A DNA stretch of 64,000 bases from Lanius collurio (lineage: Eukaryota > Chordata > Aves > Passeriformes > Laniidae): contig JACBWW010000008.1 of assembly GCA_020086605.1 (NCBI GenBank), positions 25,557,441 to 25,621,440 on the forward strand. Direction: 5' to 3'. The first letter of the stretch is position 1, and each line of letters opens with the position of its first letter. Positions 1 to 13,195 of the stretch are shown here, in pieces. The notes under the pieces are model-generated. The model did no database searches. It was given only the letters and a program-made list of their open reading frames with translations, and was not told the origin of the DNA. Made by a program: the position numbers and the translations under genes.

Positions 1-3000
1 AACATGGGAAGGAAAAGATACACAATCCAGAAAGGACACTTCAGTCAATATGTAATGACTGCATGCAACAGTATTACCACAGATATTTAATCTGTTTTAA
101 AGACTGCCCCTTTAACAGATTCAAATTAACTGTAGTGTTAAGGAGGCTTTTACCACAAAAGCTAAATAAAACTTCATAGCGAGGTTTCATTCACCAATTT
201 TGAATAACAGCATTTTTCCTTACTTTTCCAGTTTTGGAGAGTCAGAAGATCAGAGCCACATACATCCAGTACTTCTCACTACAACTCAACAGTTCTGAAT
301 AAACTAGTTTAATAAACTCATTTAATGTCAGTAATTGCAAAGCTTCTACACTATCTATTGTGGAAAAACTGTTGCTGTTCAGATAAACAAAGTACCTATT
401 CTATAATTTAGGATAGGGTGTGCATGGACTAAGTATGGTCACTCCCAACAAACTGCCTTACTCTAAAAAGAGAGGCTTAATTTTGCATCATCCATAAAAG
501 CGTGGATTAATAGTCTTTATGCTTCCCCAGTACTACACTTTCAAAACTCATAATTAAACCACCAGTTTTAGAGTACAGGAGTAAATTCAGCTAAATATCA
601 TTGACTACCATAGTTTACCTAGCTGGTCTTAATATAATCATTGCACTCACAGTATTTGTTTTAGCTTAGGGAAATTTAAATGTTGCACACTCAAAACTGG
701 GGAGCTGAATAAGCAAAGTTGTTCATATAATAATTGTCCTGTCATATGAACCTGACAAAAAAAAAATATAGGAGGTAGAGTTATGGATGAGAGATAACAA
801 ACTGAACTGCAGACATCTTAACTCTCTGTGTCTTGTACTTTCCAAGAATATGTCTGGTAAACAGGCAATAGTCTTTTGGGTGGGGAAAAAAAAAAGGAAA
901 AAAAAATCATGCTAGTGACAAGGCAACTGAACCTTCTCCCAAAGTCCTTGGCATCTCCCGTAACATCCTAATAAACCTGCCTATTTAACAAAAATTTTAA
1001 ATCCTCTATGAGTTCAGAGAAGTCTAAGGTTCTCTTAAGTGGTCTGTGATAGGTTCTAGAAAACAACTCGAAAAACAAGAAGCATACAAGACTGGAAGAT
1101 ATCTTACAGCTACTAATTTACACATGTACAGAAACAGAAATAATTTAATGGCCAGAAGTTTCAGGACATTATTCAGATCACATTACAGCATATGAGACCC
1201 CTATAAATAAAGTACAGAGAGGAGACACTGGTGAAAATCCCACTCCCCTCACTTTTAGTGGGTAGAGAGAAAATATTTATGCTCCTCCCAAACACCTATC
1301 CATTTAACTCAATGAGAATTTTTAAAATTAGAATGCTTGACTGAACACTGTCATATGTTAAAGTGGACACATCTTAGAAATAGATTTTAAATTAAAATAA
1401 CAGAACTTAGTTGTTTCAGCTTTATAACATTGCAGTACTTCTAAAATAAAACACTTCAATTGCATTCTACAATTACAGGTCTATTACATTTTTATTTGAA
1501 TTTTCCCCACAAATATCACTATGTTATTTTCAAAAGTCAGATTAAGGATTTTTACTGATGCAAGATTTCCAAAAAACAGAGATGCTGTACAGTGTTTCTA
1601 TTTTGCTTTGGAGCAGAGTCTCATCAAAAACTCTACCTTCCATACAGAGAGAAATTCCTCACTAAATCATGTAACTGCTACAATTTAATATAATAAAGAA
1701 AACAAGACAACACATTCATACATGTTAATCCATTTTACCCCAAAAGCAAAGAAAATAAAAGATACAGGCAGAATTATCTGTTCTATTATATTGAAATGTC
1801 TAAGTTATTTGTATCTTCCAATCAGCCAAAACATTTCTCAGGATCAATTTTAGCAACATATTTTGAAAGTCAGTATTCCTAATCATTTATAAATACTTCT
1901 AATCAAGCACTGCAATACCATAAAACAAACAACGAAATTCATTGCAAATCAACAACAAATGCTCCCTCAGAAATCAAGTTTTCTCCCACAAATCTACCCA
2001 ACTTATTCATGTCAAAATACTTCTTTCTATATTTTGCAAGGCAAGAAAGGGACTATCTAGTTCATGTCACATACTTGCAAAGCCTCATTCATACTTCACC
2101 CAACCAGTATCTTCTGTTAATGCTCCAAAGAAAAACAGGACAAGAAAGATTTTTATTTCCCTGTATCCCCCAAGCAGTCTTTCATGATGTGGCATCTTCA
2201 CTGGCTTATGAGAGTTAGGGATTAAATAGCCAATTTCAAAATTGTGGGGGAACACTGGAAAACAGAGAGATGAGCAAGCCCTTAACAATAAAAAATGACT
2301 ACACTTTTCAAAAAGTAGATATTTAAACTGACATCAAAGAAATGCAGAAATCTAAGACTCAGTGTTCAAGCAGCTTGGTTTAGATTTAGCTAAAGACTGT
2401 TTTCAACTTCACGTACTAAAGTATTCACTTGGCCTTTCCAGCAAGTACATTCCAATTATGTCACATATACAAAATTTCACATACAAAAGCAAGGAGTTAA
2501 TGAAGTTGACAAATAAAAAACATGCCAAACACCCCATTAATATATGAAAGGAAAAAGCACTCTTAGCAATACTTGTTCAAAGAAATGACTGGTAAAACCT
2601 GAGAGAAAATAAATGCATTGATTCTGCTTCTTTACTCATTAATGCGTGACAAATATTTTTCCATATTTATATAAGCAAGTCACATCTTCCATTATGAGAA
2701 ATTTGGTCATCAATTAACGATCAAAAATGCAAAATCTGCATTTTCCCATGTATGAACTTTACTTCTATGAGTTGCAGATATAATTTAATTGATCAAATAA
2801 AAATCCATGTGTATCTGATATCTAAATCTCTAAATTCTGAACAGATGAGCTAACATAAAAGAAGTATGTCTTAGGCCAGGGACACAGTACCAAGTTCCTG
2901 GCTGCACTGTCAAGTGGACTATGTTATGGGCACATGGGGAAATTAGTCCTCATATAGTCACACCACAAAAATCCACACTGAATCCTTCCATCCCTGACAA

Positions 3001-3434
3001 CCCACAGATGTTCTTATCTGTTATGTACTTTATTCACCAGGTACTTAATTCTAAATGACAACCATCTCTTCTTAAAGGTTTGAACCTAACTACTGTGGAA
3101 GGCTAATTATAGCTCTCAGTTTCACTGAGGCTTTAACACAAAACTTTTGACTAGAATTATTATTCCAGCTGTTGCTAAGGTAAAGGTGAACCACAGCCCA
3201 TATGCTACAGATACTGGGTAATCATAATTGTCCATGCAGATAATCAAATTAATGAATAAACTGAAGACTACATTAATGAGACATGCTTAATTTTTTAATA
3301 GAATTTACACAATTGGGTACTGAGCAGTTTATTTTCATAACCTGTTGAACCACAATAACTTGCAATTACATTTTCCCTTTTTCTAAGAAGGGAGTGGATT
3401 TTAAAATGAGGTAAGTTATATTTGAAGTGTCACA
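1..3434. other. AT-rich non-coding stretch
   Basis: I see no convincing exon, RNA gene or long repeat here. Short open frames exist but lack splice signals and protein-like composition. The stretch lies downstream of the candidate minus-strand terminal exon near 10.8 kb, so part of it could be 3' UTR or intergenic DNA. Confidence 0.5.
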
Positions 3435-3571
3435 AAGAATCACAGAATATTCTGAGCTGGAAGACCCACAAGGATCATCATTCAGCTCATAAATGAATGG
3501 CCCATACGGGGAACAAACCTCCAGCCTTGGTGTTATTAGAAGTATGCTCTATCCAACTGAGCTACATTTCA
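3435..3571 (-). mobile_element. tRNA-Ile/CR1 hybrid SINE (TguSINE1-like)
   Basis: Read on the minus strand, the element begins with a tRNA-Ile-like head: an A-box GTAGCTCAGTTGG, then an anticodon-region CTAATAAC and a degenerate B-box followed by CCCCGTATGGGCC. It ends with a CR1-type 3' tail (GGATCCTTGTGGG-like, then an ATTCTGTGATTCT-type terminus). Passerines carry SINEs of exactly this architecture (TguSINE1, tRNA-Ile head and CR1-X tail), which move using CR1 reverse transcriptase. The tRNA part is diverged and truncated, so it is not a working tRNA gene. This is the best taxonomic marker in the window. Confidence 0.8.
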
Positions 3572-6500
3572 CCTATCTTGAAAAAAAAATTAAAACCTCA
3601 AAAAATTTAATCATCATTGTATCTTCTACTTACTTTAAAGCTAAACATTTTAAAATATCCTAAAATAAGTGTGCTATGCTTTTCAGTTCACTCTCTTGTA
3701 AGACAAATACAGTTATAGTTGTTTGCCAATCATAAATCACTGATGAATGAAGATAAGTATGTACTAAGTAAGACGTAAACCATAACACTGCTAGAAATAC
3801 GTATCTGTAGGGCAGTACCTTTGAGGAAAGACTGAAGCTGGTCTTTGCAGTCTTTCCTGAGATGCAGTTGGTAACACCCACCTTTTAGAACAATGGCTCA
3901 ATCTTTCTACTGTGAAACATTAACATTGTTTTACAAGTCACAAGCTAATTTGGAGTTTTTTCTCAATTCTCTGCAGCTTTGCTACAATCCACATGTTTTT
4001 ATTCCAAAGTGAAAGTTATTCTAGCACAAAGTAGACACAGAAGCTACACATCTTTTTGAGAATATTCTAACAATTCAGAAGCATCAAAAATTAAGGATGA
4101 TACTGTTCTAATTTCACTCACATGCCATCTGAAGAGAAACCAGAAGCACCTGAAATGGATCAGACATCAAATACCTTAGATTTGCATCAAAATTGACATA
4201 TACATTAATTTTGGATGCCAAAGCACGTATACACGCAGGCTCACTAACCACTTGTTCAGGCCACAAAACTATTGAGTTTTTGTCCTGTTTCCCAATAGAA
4301 TAATTACTAATTTACCAATCTCTGTGATTAAACAGAAAACTGAGAGAAAGGCACCTTAGCAGCAAGGTAAAGATCTGTTCTTGTGTGAACAGGTTGTTTA
4401 TGTCCAGAAAAAAATAAACCCTTCACATTAAACTCATAGGATATGATCCTACCTCAATTCATAATCTTTTTTTTCTCTTTAACAGTTGCCATGGGACACC
4501 ATAAATTAGAGTCCGTAGAACCACAAGTGGCCTTCCCAGGCCAAATGTTTGACATCATTGTCTGCATGCTTTGGCATACATGATAATACTTGTGGCTGAG
4601 ACACAAATTTATACTGACAGTAGTATTCTGTATAGTACTAAACTACTATCTCACATAATCCAACATTCACTCATGTTTGCGTCTTCCAGGTTCCTATTAC
4701 AAGGAACATGAGCTCCCTCCACTGCTAATTATTCCTACTGTTTACTCACAACAAACATCCTCTTCTACATTTTCTAAGACACTGACTGTCAAGGAGGTAC
4801 TTCTTATTTCAAAAGTATTTTAAGGTGAATTCTCAAAGACAACTCTCTGCTTCTTTAGTGGACAAGTATGAGTTACTACCAAGCAAATACATAAGCATTT
4901 TACACAGGCATTTATAAAAAAAGTCCCAAAACTTTCAAGTTATCTGACGCTAATTAACACACCACTGATAAGTGTGTTAGTAAGCTAAATGAGTGCTGAA
5001 TTTACTAAACTATGTTCAGAGTTCAGAAAGTTATTGCAAAGCAATCACAAGTGGGAGCCCCCCCCTACATTTCAGCAATCAGCACTCCAGACCACAACCT
5101 GCTCCCACCCCATTCCCCCAAAATACAAACATCTTTAACTTACAATGATTCATGAAACAATGATTACGAAAAAAACAAATTAACCACAGAACAATACTAA
5201 GTAATTACATCAGGATCATAAAGCTACTGTTAGCCTTAATTGGGTAAATCCATCCCAAAAACTATCAGTATTATCTAAAGAAAAAAAGAGCTATTTTGTC
5301 TTGTGTGGACCCACTATGTACTACTATAATCACTGAGTTCACGAAATAAATATTTTATTGTATGTGAATATCCTAAAATTAAGGTCCTTATTATTTCTTA
5401 TTTTAGGAAGCAAGTATGTTGATATCAATTTTAAGTGATCATACATGTGTAAACTCACTGAAAGTAATCCATTTGCAAATGTATCATTTCAAAGCATTAT
5501 TAATGAACCTGCATGTAGCTTTATTTACAGAATATTTATTCATCATAATCATGCACATGAAACTGAATTCTTCCTATCAAGGTGAACGTCATTTTTCAAA
5601 TAAAACTTCTAAGTTCTGTACAGCAAGTTTAATGTCTTTGGTAACTGAGGCTATTTCTATAGAGTCACCTTTAAAACTAAAGTATGTCAATTTTCTAACT
5701 TTTATTTGATTAATTACAAAATAGTATAAACATGTAAGCACCATCATAAAACTGATGTTTCTATTCTTGTTTAAAATAACTATCTGCTACATCTATAACA
5801 AGTTTTATGATACCATCTATCCAAATTTCAAAATTTGTGTATTTTACAATGAGGATTTCACTTATTTTGTTAGCTTTTCCCAAAACACATGGTCCAATTT
5901 ACGCCTGTATCAATAATTAGGTGCAGGTAGTAGTTCCTAAATGTTTTTGTTCAGACAAATACTGTTCTCTCCCAAATTTTACGTAGGGTTACGTGGAATG
6001 TCAGCCACACTCAGGCAAGCTGATTAGTCCAAGCAGATTACACTCTCTAGTTAACTGTGCATCAGGCGACTTTCAGTAACTGTACATAATGCCCAAGAAA
6101 AATGCAAATTAATCTATCTTCCTTAACCAGCAACAAAACAGGTTTAAATTAACCCAAGTTATGTGCAATTGCCACAAATTGAAAGTTCACTGTAACTGTG
6201 CACGCAATAACTTCAAATTATCAGGACTTGTGTTGAATTCTCAGAAGTACATCTATAGAGCTTTTCATAAGACTTTACTGACTAATAGTTTATCAAGATA
6301 TGATTAGGAATTTGCCTAATTTCATGACATCATATGTCCACTTTGAGTCTAGAAAAAAGATTTGTCAGGAATAAACAAAAGCATTTAGAAAAAAGAGAGA
6401 ATTTCTATCCTGAAGTCCACTAATTCAATACAAGCATTTAAAATGCCACTGAATTAAATAAATGGTTCTCATTATTCTTTCTCCCGGTTGCAGGCTAAAA

Positions 6501-9163
6501 TTATAGTATGATGTGAAAACAGAGAATGTTTACTTTCCAGTAGTATGATGGCTCGTTCACCTAATCATATTTAGCGAATTACAGACAAAATAGTCTTTAA
6601 AGGGAACAATTTTTATTGCAATTCCTCAAATATTTTAATTATATTTTCCATGGTAAAAATAATTATCTATTTTTGCAAAAAATATGACTAAATTTTACAT
6701 CATGCTAGACAGAATGCCAGAGGGAATTACTCCAGTGAGTAAATATGCAGAGTCATAACTCTAAATAATCTTTTATTATAGTGACTGTAGAGTGCACAGT
6801 GTGCTCCTACAACTCTCTAAGCCATTAGTTGCCTAACTTATCACCAGGAAAGTTCACCTACAACCTCGCTTCAGTGTATGTCAAAACTAAGCAGCTCAGC
6901 ATCTGTTTTACATGTAAACCTGGGCAAGATCTTCAGAGTAGGAAAGCCCAGTCATACAGATGCTTTGAACATACCTAACATACAAAACTGATTACTTGGC
7001 ACTGTGCACAAGCCACTACCTCCAACACTTCACTCAAAATCTCAGGAGGACAGAATAGAACATTTGCTTGAGGTATCAGACACAGATTCAGAAATCCTCC
7101 TCAGCAGCAGGACATTCAAACATGTATTTGTCACTATCTTTTAGGGTCTTCAACTGGCTCTATATTTCATGGGGTAGTGAGCATTACCTTATCCTCCTGT
7201 TGAAATAGTACTACATCACAGTGCAAAGAAAATTAATTAGAACAGAGAAAAAACCTGAAGAAGAAAATATGATTTTCAAATAAAGTGATTTAAACTGGAT
7301 TCCAAGACGTAAAAGTCTGTCCAATGTTTTCTATTGACTAACCAATATGGATCCCTCACTCAGCACCACAGGAGCTGAGTTCCATTTTGCACTCTCACAC
7401 ATGTCAAAGTTTTGACTGACATTGTAGGGCTGACCTTTTCAACAGCACTATCACAACAAAGTCCCTTTTTGATCTCACTCCAATTCCTTTCTATGATGTA
7501 GAAATCAAGATTGAAAATTTTACTTATTGCACTGTAACGGCTATTTTACAAGACAATGCTTAAAATTGTATCACACTAAATGTGCAGCTGTATAAAAAAC
7601 TCCTACATTTAAAAATGTTAGAGGTATGACTATAAAAACATCCTCTAAAACAGAACACTCAGCACTGATAAGTTGATATCAAACTACAACACTACTTTTT
7701 CTCACTATCAACTCACAGGTTTCTAGACTTTTACAGGAAATCCCACACCCCTAGGCTGAAAGTCTTTGCAAAGTCAATCAAAAGTTAATAAATGTCCCTT
7801 GCCTCCAAGAATTCTGACACAGTCTTTGGATTATGTAATTGTGTAACACTTCCCTGACACCCCTAGGCCCAATCTTCCTCCAGCTTACAGGTGTGATCTG
7901 CTCTGGAAATGAATCAGCAGCTATTCATAAGCTGTAAGGTCTGTTGTACACATGACACTTCAGCTCCAACTAAAAACAAAGAAAATATGAAGAGAAAGAT
8001 GCTTCAGATAAGAGCGCAGGAAACAGAAAAATGCCACTATTGGGAACCTCATTGTATTTTTATTACCAATGGTAAATATTTCCGTGTTCCTTTTATCCTG
8101 CAGGCTCCAAAGCCTAATTTGAACGACCACTAATTAGTCATTTTTGTAACCAAAATTAACAAGATCTGTTCTACTATTATCATACAAATCGTAATGCAAA
8201 GAAAAAAGCAACTTAATTTAAAATTAAGGCTCTGCACTTGTTCCAGTTAGACTTCCAAAGTTAGTAAAGACCAAGTTCTGCATTTCAGTATTCAACTTGT
8301 ATGATTACATACTACCCTCAAAAACATTTAAAAATAAGTATTTGTGGAGCAATACAATATTCCAATCCAGACCACTGAAATTAAGCCCATGAGGAAATTA
8401 AGACTTCTCTCTCTGGAGCAGGTCTTCATGACATGAATCAATTCAGGTAAAAGGCTATGCACTGAACACCAAAGAGAAATCAAGGTGTTTAATTTTAAAA
8501 GACAGGACTGAAAGCAATTTCAAAAATTTATCCCTTTCCCCAAGGCAGAATCAACAATATCTAAGGCAAATACTAGGAGACATCCACATACTCATTGTAT
8601 TAAAAAAAAAAAAAATTAAAACCACAATCCAACTTATTTTACACAGTCAGTGAAATAAACATCCTGTTTTCAGAAAAAAAGGGATGACAGAGTACCACAA
8701 TGTATTCACAAAGGTGCCACATGTACCAGGTACCTACACAGGTAATCTGAACTACAGAATATCCTATCATTCGCTCTTACAAGAAGTAGTCCAATTTTCT
8801 GAGCTTTTTTTTTTTTACTATGTAATTTTCTCCATTTAGGGAAGAAAAAAAAAAAAAAAAGGACAATTCAAACAATGAATTCCTCTGTGCGAAATAATGC
8901 TTCTTTGCCCAGCCAATCCTTGTTTTGTACTTCTGGCTTCTCAGGCAATTTTTTCTCCTTCCCCTCTCTGGCCTCTCTCAGAACACACTTCCCATCCGTT
9001 CTCATCTCTGAACTGCTTTCCTTGACTGTACAAGCAAATCTACAGTACCTTTTTGCCTTGGCTTATGATGAGGCTGTTTCACAGCTCTTCCTTTATCTTT
9101 CTAAGGAAATTTGTATCTGCCCCACCAGCTCCTTTATCCAGTTATCATAGTTCAGTAATTATT
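3572..9163. other. AT-rich non-coding stretch
   Basis: No gene is supported. There are homopolymer runs (A runs near 8.60 and 8.85 kb, T run near 8.81 kb). A plus-strand polypyrimidine-AG near 4.48 kb has no sensible exon after it. Confidence 0.45.
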
Positions 9164-9567
9164 TCACAGAATGACAGAATGATCCTGGGTTGGAGGGAAC
9201 CTTAAAGGTCATCTTCCATGCCATGGGCAAGAACACCTTCCACTAACCTCATCCAACCTGGTCTTGAGCACTTCTTGGGATGGGGCAGCTACAATGTCTC
9301 TGGGTAACATATTAAGTGTCTCACCGCTCCCACAGTAAAAAATTTCTTCCTAAGACCTAACCTAAACCTTCCCTCTGTCATCTTAAAGCCATTCCTTGTT
9401 GTCCTAGGACAACATGCCCTTATAAAGGATCCCTCTCCAGCTTTCTCAAAATGCCTCACTTACGCACTGTAAAGTGCTATGAAGTCTCTCCTCAGAGCCT
9501 TCTTTCTTCAGGCTGAACAATCCCAATTCCCTCAGACTGTCTTCATAGGAGATGGGTTGATCATCTT
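9164..9567 (-). mobile_element. CR1 LINE, 5'-truncated 3' end
   Basis: On the plus strand it starts with the reverse complement of the CR1 terminus (tandem TCACAGAATGACAGAATGA). The diagnostic CR1 3' region follows (CCATGGGCAAGAACACCTTCC, then CAACCTGGTCTTGAGCA, then AGGCTGAACAATCCCAA, then TGTCTTCATAGGAGA). Only the terminal 400 bp survives, as is usual for CR1, and no ORF2 coding capacity remains. The 5' limit is approximate. Confidence 0.9.
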
Positions 9568-10752
9568 AAGGAGTGGCTCTGCTCCCAGAGAACTTCAAAG
9601 CTCCTACCTCCTCCCAATTCCTACCCTTCAAACTCCATTCCCTTCCCATCTGTGTAAGTCTGGTTCCAGTCCACCACACTCCTTCTCCATATGTTCACTC
9701 TTCCATCCATCTGCAACTTCACTTCTTGTCTTTTACACACTTAAATTAATCTGTATTGTGGATACGCAGGGAATGGACACCATAAAATTAAGAGTTTGTA
9801 TCACATCTCACTGCTTAGAACTTATTAGGAAAGCTCTGTTGTGCATACATAATTTTTCAACAATAGTGCCTACAATCAGGGAAGCCAGTGAATTTTTTTG
9901 ACACAAATAATTTGGTCAATTTTTTGAAAGCTTTTAAAATGGCAATAAAACGCACATTCTTAATTCAAAAAGTCATCTCACACTGAAGTTCTAAACTCCT
10001 TTTCCCAAAAAACAGTGGTGCTCCAACTGCTTGGAAAAAAGGTCAGGAATAATTTTTAAACATTTTTTTCTCTATCGTGACTCTTAGAAGCCAGTGAACT
10101 ATGATAATTTCAAACATTATTCAGAGAGTAAGTCAATAAAGGGCATTCACTCAACATGGAAGATTTTGGCCCAAATGACTGAAGTTTAGCAAAGTCAGAA
10201 GTAAAATCATTGCTTTTAAATATTATGTCAGTAAGCAGGAAACTGAGAGGAGAACACTACCAGTCCTACCTACATGCAAGGAGAAACATGCATTCTTAAG
10301 GTCAGCCAGTAAATCTGTTAAGAAATGCTTCATATCCTTGTAACTGCCAAATTTTAACAGGATAAATGAAATTTTTCTCTGTTACAGGTTATGCCTCACC
10401 ATGAGTTTTTAAAAGAAGCTGCCAAGAAGAATCAACCATTACTGAGCATGCTAGCAGAAAAAAAAAAATCAATTTCCCACTATTTAAGAAGGGAAAAAAA
10501 AGGACATATAGTATCCACACAGTAAGAGGCAATCAAGACGCCTTGGTTTTAACTACAAAGTTAGCATACACGTCATCAAGCAGATTTAAAATTTTCCCTT
10601 CAGAAAAAAAGCTCAAAAAACCCTAAGTTTAAAAAAAAAAAAACAAAGATTTTAGATCTTCACAAAGAACTCCCCATGAGTTCTCACCACAGTCTCATTA
10701 GAATCTTATCAAAATTTTTCCAGCTTTTAGACTACAAAAAGCAGGTTCCAGC
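9568..10752. other. Non-coding, possible 3' UTR of candidate minus-strand gene
   Basis: It lies directly downstream, on the minus strand, of the stop codon of the candidate terminal exon. No other feature is seen apart from A-rich runs. Confidence 0.3.
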
Positions 10753-10854
10753 TTATTTTTTCAACAGACTTTTTTTTAAGTCAGCTGCTGTACATAGCAT
10801 CTGGTGAAGGCCCTCTAAATTTTTCCTCCTGTCCTCAGTATCCAGAAAGTATAC
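10753..10854 (-). CDS. Candidate terminal coding exon of an unidentified gene
   Basis: A pyrimidine-rich acceptor (CTCTTTTTCTTCAG) precedes an open frame of 33 codons ending in TAA. The peptide starts VYFLDTEDRRKNLEGL, continues to HQML and ends in a lysine/leucine-rich tail. It is charged and protein-like but I do not recognise the family. The other two frames stop early. It opens in phase 0, which fits the 39-nt microexon 0.7 kb upstream. A 33-codon open frame can arise by chance, so this is suggestive only. A strong minus-strand promoter lies at 17.3 kb. Confidence 0.35.
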   Translation of the reverse strand, partial: VYFLDTEDRRKNLEGLHQMLCTAADLKKSLLKK

Positions 10855-11589
10855 CTGAAGAAAAAGAGAAAGCAACACATCTGAAGGGAAAATAACATGA
10901 AAGAAAAGGGGACTTATTAAGTCATAAGACTTGAAAACAAAATTTTAGAGACAGAATGTTTGCAAGCTCATCCTTTCTGAGCACCTGGTCAACATAGAGG
11001 AAAGGCTGAGCTCAAACATGAGACATAGAGATTGCATTATCAAAAACACATGTTTGTCATTCAGCGAGCTTGGGGGGGCAAAAAAGAGAGAAAAAAATTA
11101 GTACTACCAAAAAAAAAGCATCAAAGTACTAAGAAAAGTCAGACTTATGGTTGTTTATACCTACATTTTAGTCCCATGAGTGTTGTGGTAATCATTCATT
11201 AAATGATCATATACCATTTCTTGTCATTCACAGGATCACTGCCCCATTTATAGCACATGACTTGTATATCATGAAACACAAAAAGTAGAAGGAGGCCCCT
11301 TACGTGGGACGTAACACTCTCCTACTAAGGAATTTGAATAAAACATAGTTAATAAAATCAATTCATTGAAATGTTTCTCATTTAAGACATCTTCTGCTGA
11401 GAACTGACATTCATGAAATTCAACTCTTCTTAAAGAAAATCAAAACCAAAACCAGAAAAACCACAACAAATTAACAAAAAAACTCCACAAACATACTCTC
11501 ACAGAAAACCTTCACAAGTAAAGATAGAAAGGAAAGACGTTAATCAGACTAAAGTGCTACTTATTCAGCTTGTTCCATAATGTACTCAC

Positions 11590-11628
11590 AGCCCCTGAGC
11601 CATTCCTTGAGCATATAATATAAAAAGC
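11590..11628 (-). CDS. Candidate 39-nt microexon, same gene as the 10.8-kb exon
   Basis: The splice signals are strong on both sides on the minus strand: acceptor CTTTCTTCCCCTAAG and donor GCT/GTGAGTAC. The length is a multiple of three. Read in phase 0 it encodes AFYIICSRNGSGA, which would join without a frame break to VYFLDTEDRR of the next candidate exon. No gene identity is assigned. Confidence 0.35.
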
Positions 11629-12160
11629 CTTAGGGGAAGAAAGAAGTTAAGTAGTTCTCTGCCTGATACAAATTACGCATTTGGGCCAGGACTTCCTACA
11701 TCCCCAAAGCAATTTTCTGGCTAGGAATGCCGTTATTACACCTCAGAACAACTTTGCTTCCCTTACAGTCTTAGAGGAGCTTGACAACTGACTGACATAG
11801 CAGTGGTGTGACCACTAGAGGCAAAGGTGGGCATTCAAGCAGCCTACATCAACTGCAACAATTATCATCAGGTCAAGAGCCAGAGTTTTATCCCCAAGAG
11901 TCCAAATGCAATGCTTAGGACACCTTTCAACAGGAACTAACAATCCTAGAGACTAACAGTAACATTTTGTATCGCTATGTTCAATATTGTAGCCACAACG
12001 TTTAAGTAGTTGAGGGATTCAGGTTACAATCTAGTCCCGTTCTCAGTTCCCCCTGATAAACTTCAAGAAACAGAAGGTGATTCCTTTTTAGGTTCTCAAG
12101 CAAGAAGTCTGCTCTTTTCCAGTTGTTGGCATGATCAAAAGAGTTGAAATATGTTAAATA

Positions 12161-12182
12161 TTTTATTTCATTTCATTTCATT
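12161..12182. repeat. Short (TTTCA)n microsatellite
   Basis: About four tandem copies of a TTTCA unit. Confidence 0.7.
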
Positions 12183-13176
12183 AAAGATGTTTAAAGCCCT
12201 CAGTGAAAACCCATTCTATACTTCTTAGAGCTTCAGGAAGAGAATGAGCCTAACATGTCGAAATGTAGAACTCACATGACCACAATTAAGGTCAACAAAA
12301 ACAATGTTATTAACATCCTTAGTGCTGTAAACTCTAAAAATCTGAAGAGTAAAGCATGTATGTCACAATAGACAAGATTTATAAGCTTTTAAAACTATTT
12401 AATTTCAGTCTTTCATCTATAAAATTGAAATAGTGTTTTACAGATGCGCAAAAACAAAGCTCTTGAACATTTGCAAAGCAGTTTATTTTGAGATAACTTT
12501 ACAAATTAAAATATGAAAACACTTCAGTCTTCCTGAAAGACTGGGATGTACACAGCAAGTAATAAGGCAGCAGGCTACCCACTGAATGATTAGTATATAA
12601 ACTAGGTTGGTAAGAGTATAGTGCTCAGCTGGCATTTCCCATGCCCTGTATGAGGCACTGAACCAGGGCTGCAAGGGTAGGGTTAAACACAATGGTGCAG
12701 CAGTTAAAGGCCCAGCTCCTTAGTCTGCTATTTCCTTGTTTAATTCCCTTATTTTGCAGCCTAGGGTTTTCTGACACTGCTCCTCTAAAATGCACTGCAT
12801 GTCTACACATACACACTGCTACAAAAATCAAAGTGCTTCAAATCAAACCACAGCAATAAAATTAATAATTTCATTATCTACTCATATAAAAAATCTGAAA
12901 TCACTGATTACTTGTACTTAAAACTACTACAAACTCTTAAAGGCCATAAAAATTAACTTTTTCTAGAATTTTTTATAGTTTCAACATGAAAACTGCTCTT
13001 GGATATTTATATTCCTTTAAAGTTATTTGTGTAGACCAGGTAATCACCTTCAAATCCAGTATCAATAACCATGTTCAGTCTGACTCGAATCCCTCCTAGG
13101 ATTTTGGCCCAGCTGTATATGGAAACTTTCTCCCTTCTCTTTTGCTGGGGAGATTTTCCATGGTTAACAGCAGGGA

Positions 13177-13195
13177 CAGGAAGTGAGATGCAAAT
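13177..13195 (+). promoter_or_regulatory. Possible ETS + octamer composite site
   Basis: CAGGAAGTG (ETS core GGAA) is followed two bases later by a perfect ATGCAAAT octamer, the POU/OCT recognition sequence. The surrounding 250 bp is less AT-rich than its neighbours. Regulatory function is inference; both motifs also occur by chance. Confidence 0.25.

Noticed and set aside
3480..3571. Functional tRNA-Ile gene on the minus strand
   Set aside because: The tRNA-like part is mutated and runs directly into a CR1 tail, so it is a SINE head.
8875..9901. Plus-strand open frames of 91 and 140 codons
   Set aside because: The second overlaps the antisense CR1; the first is low-complexity and lacks signals.
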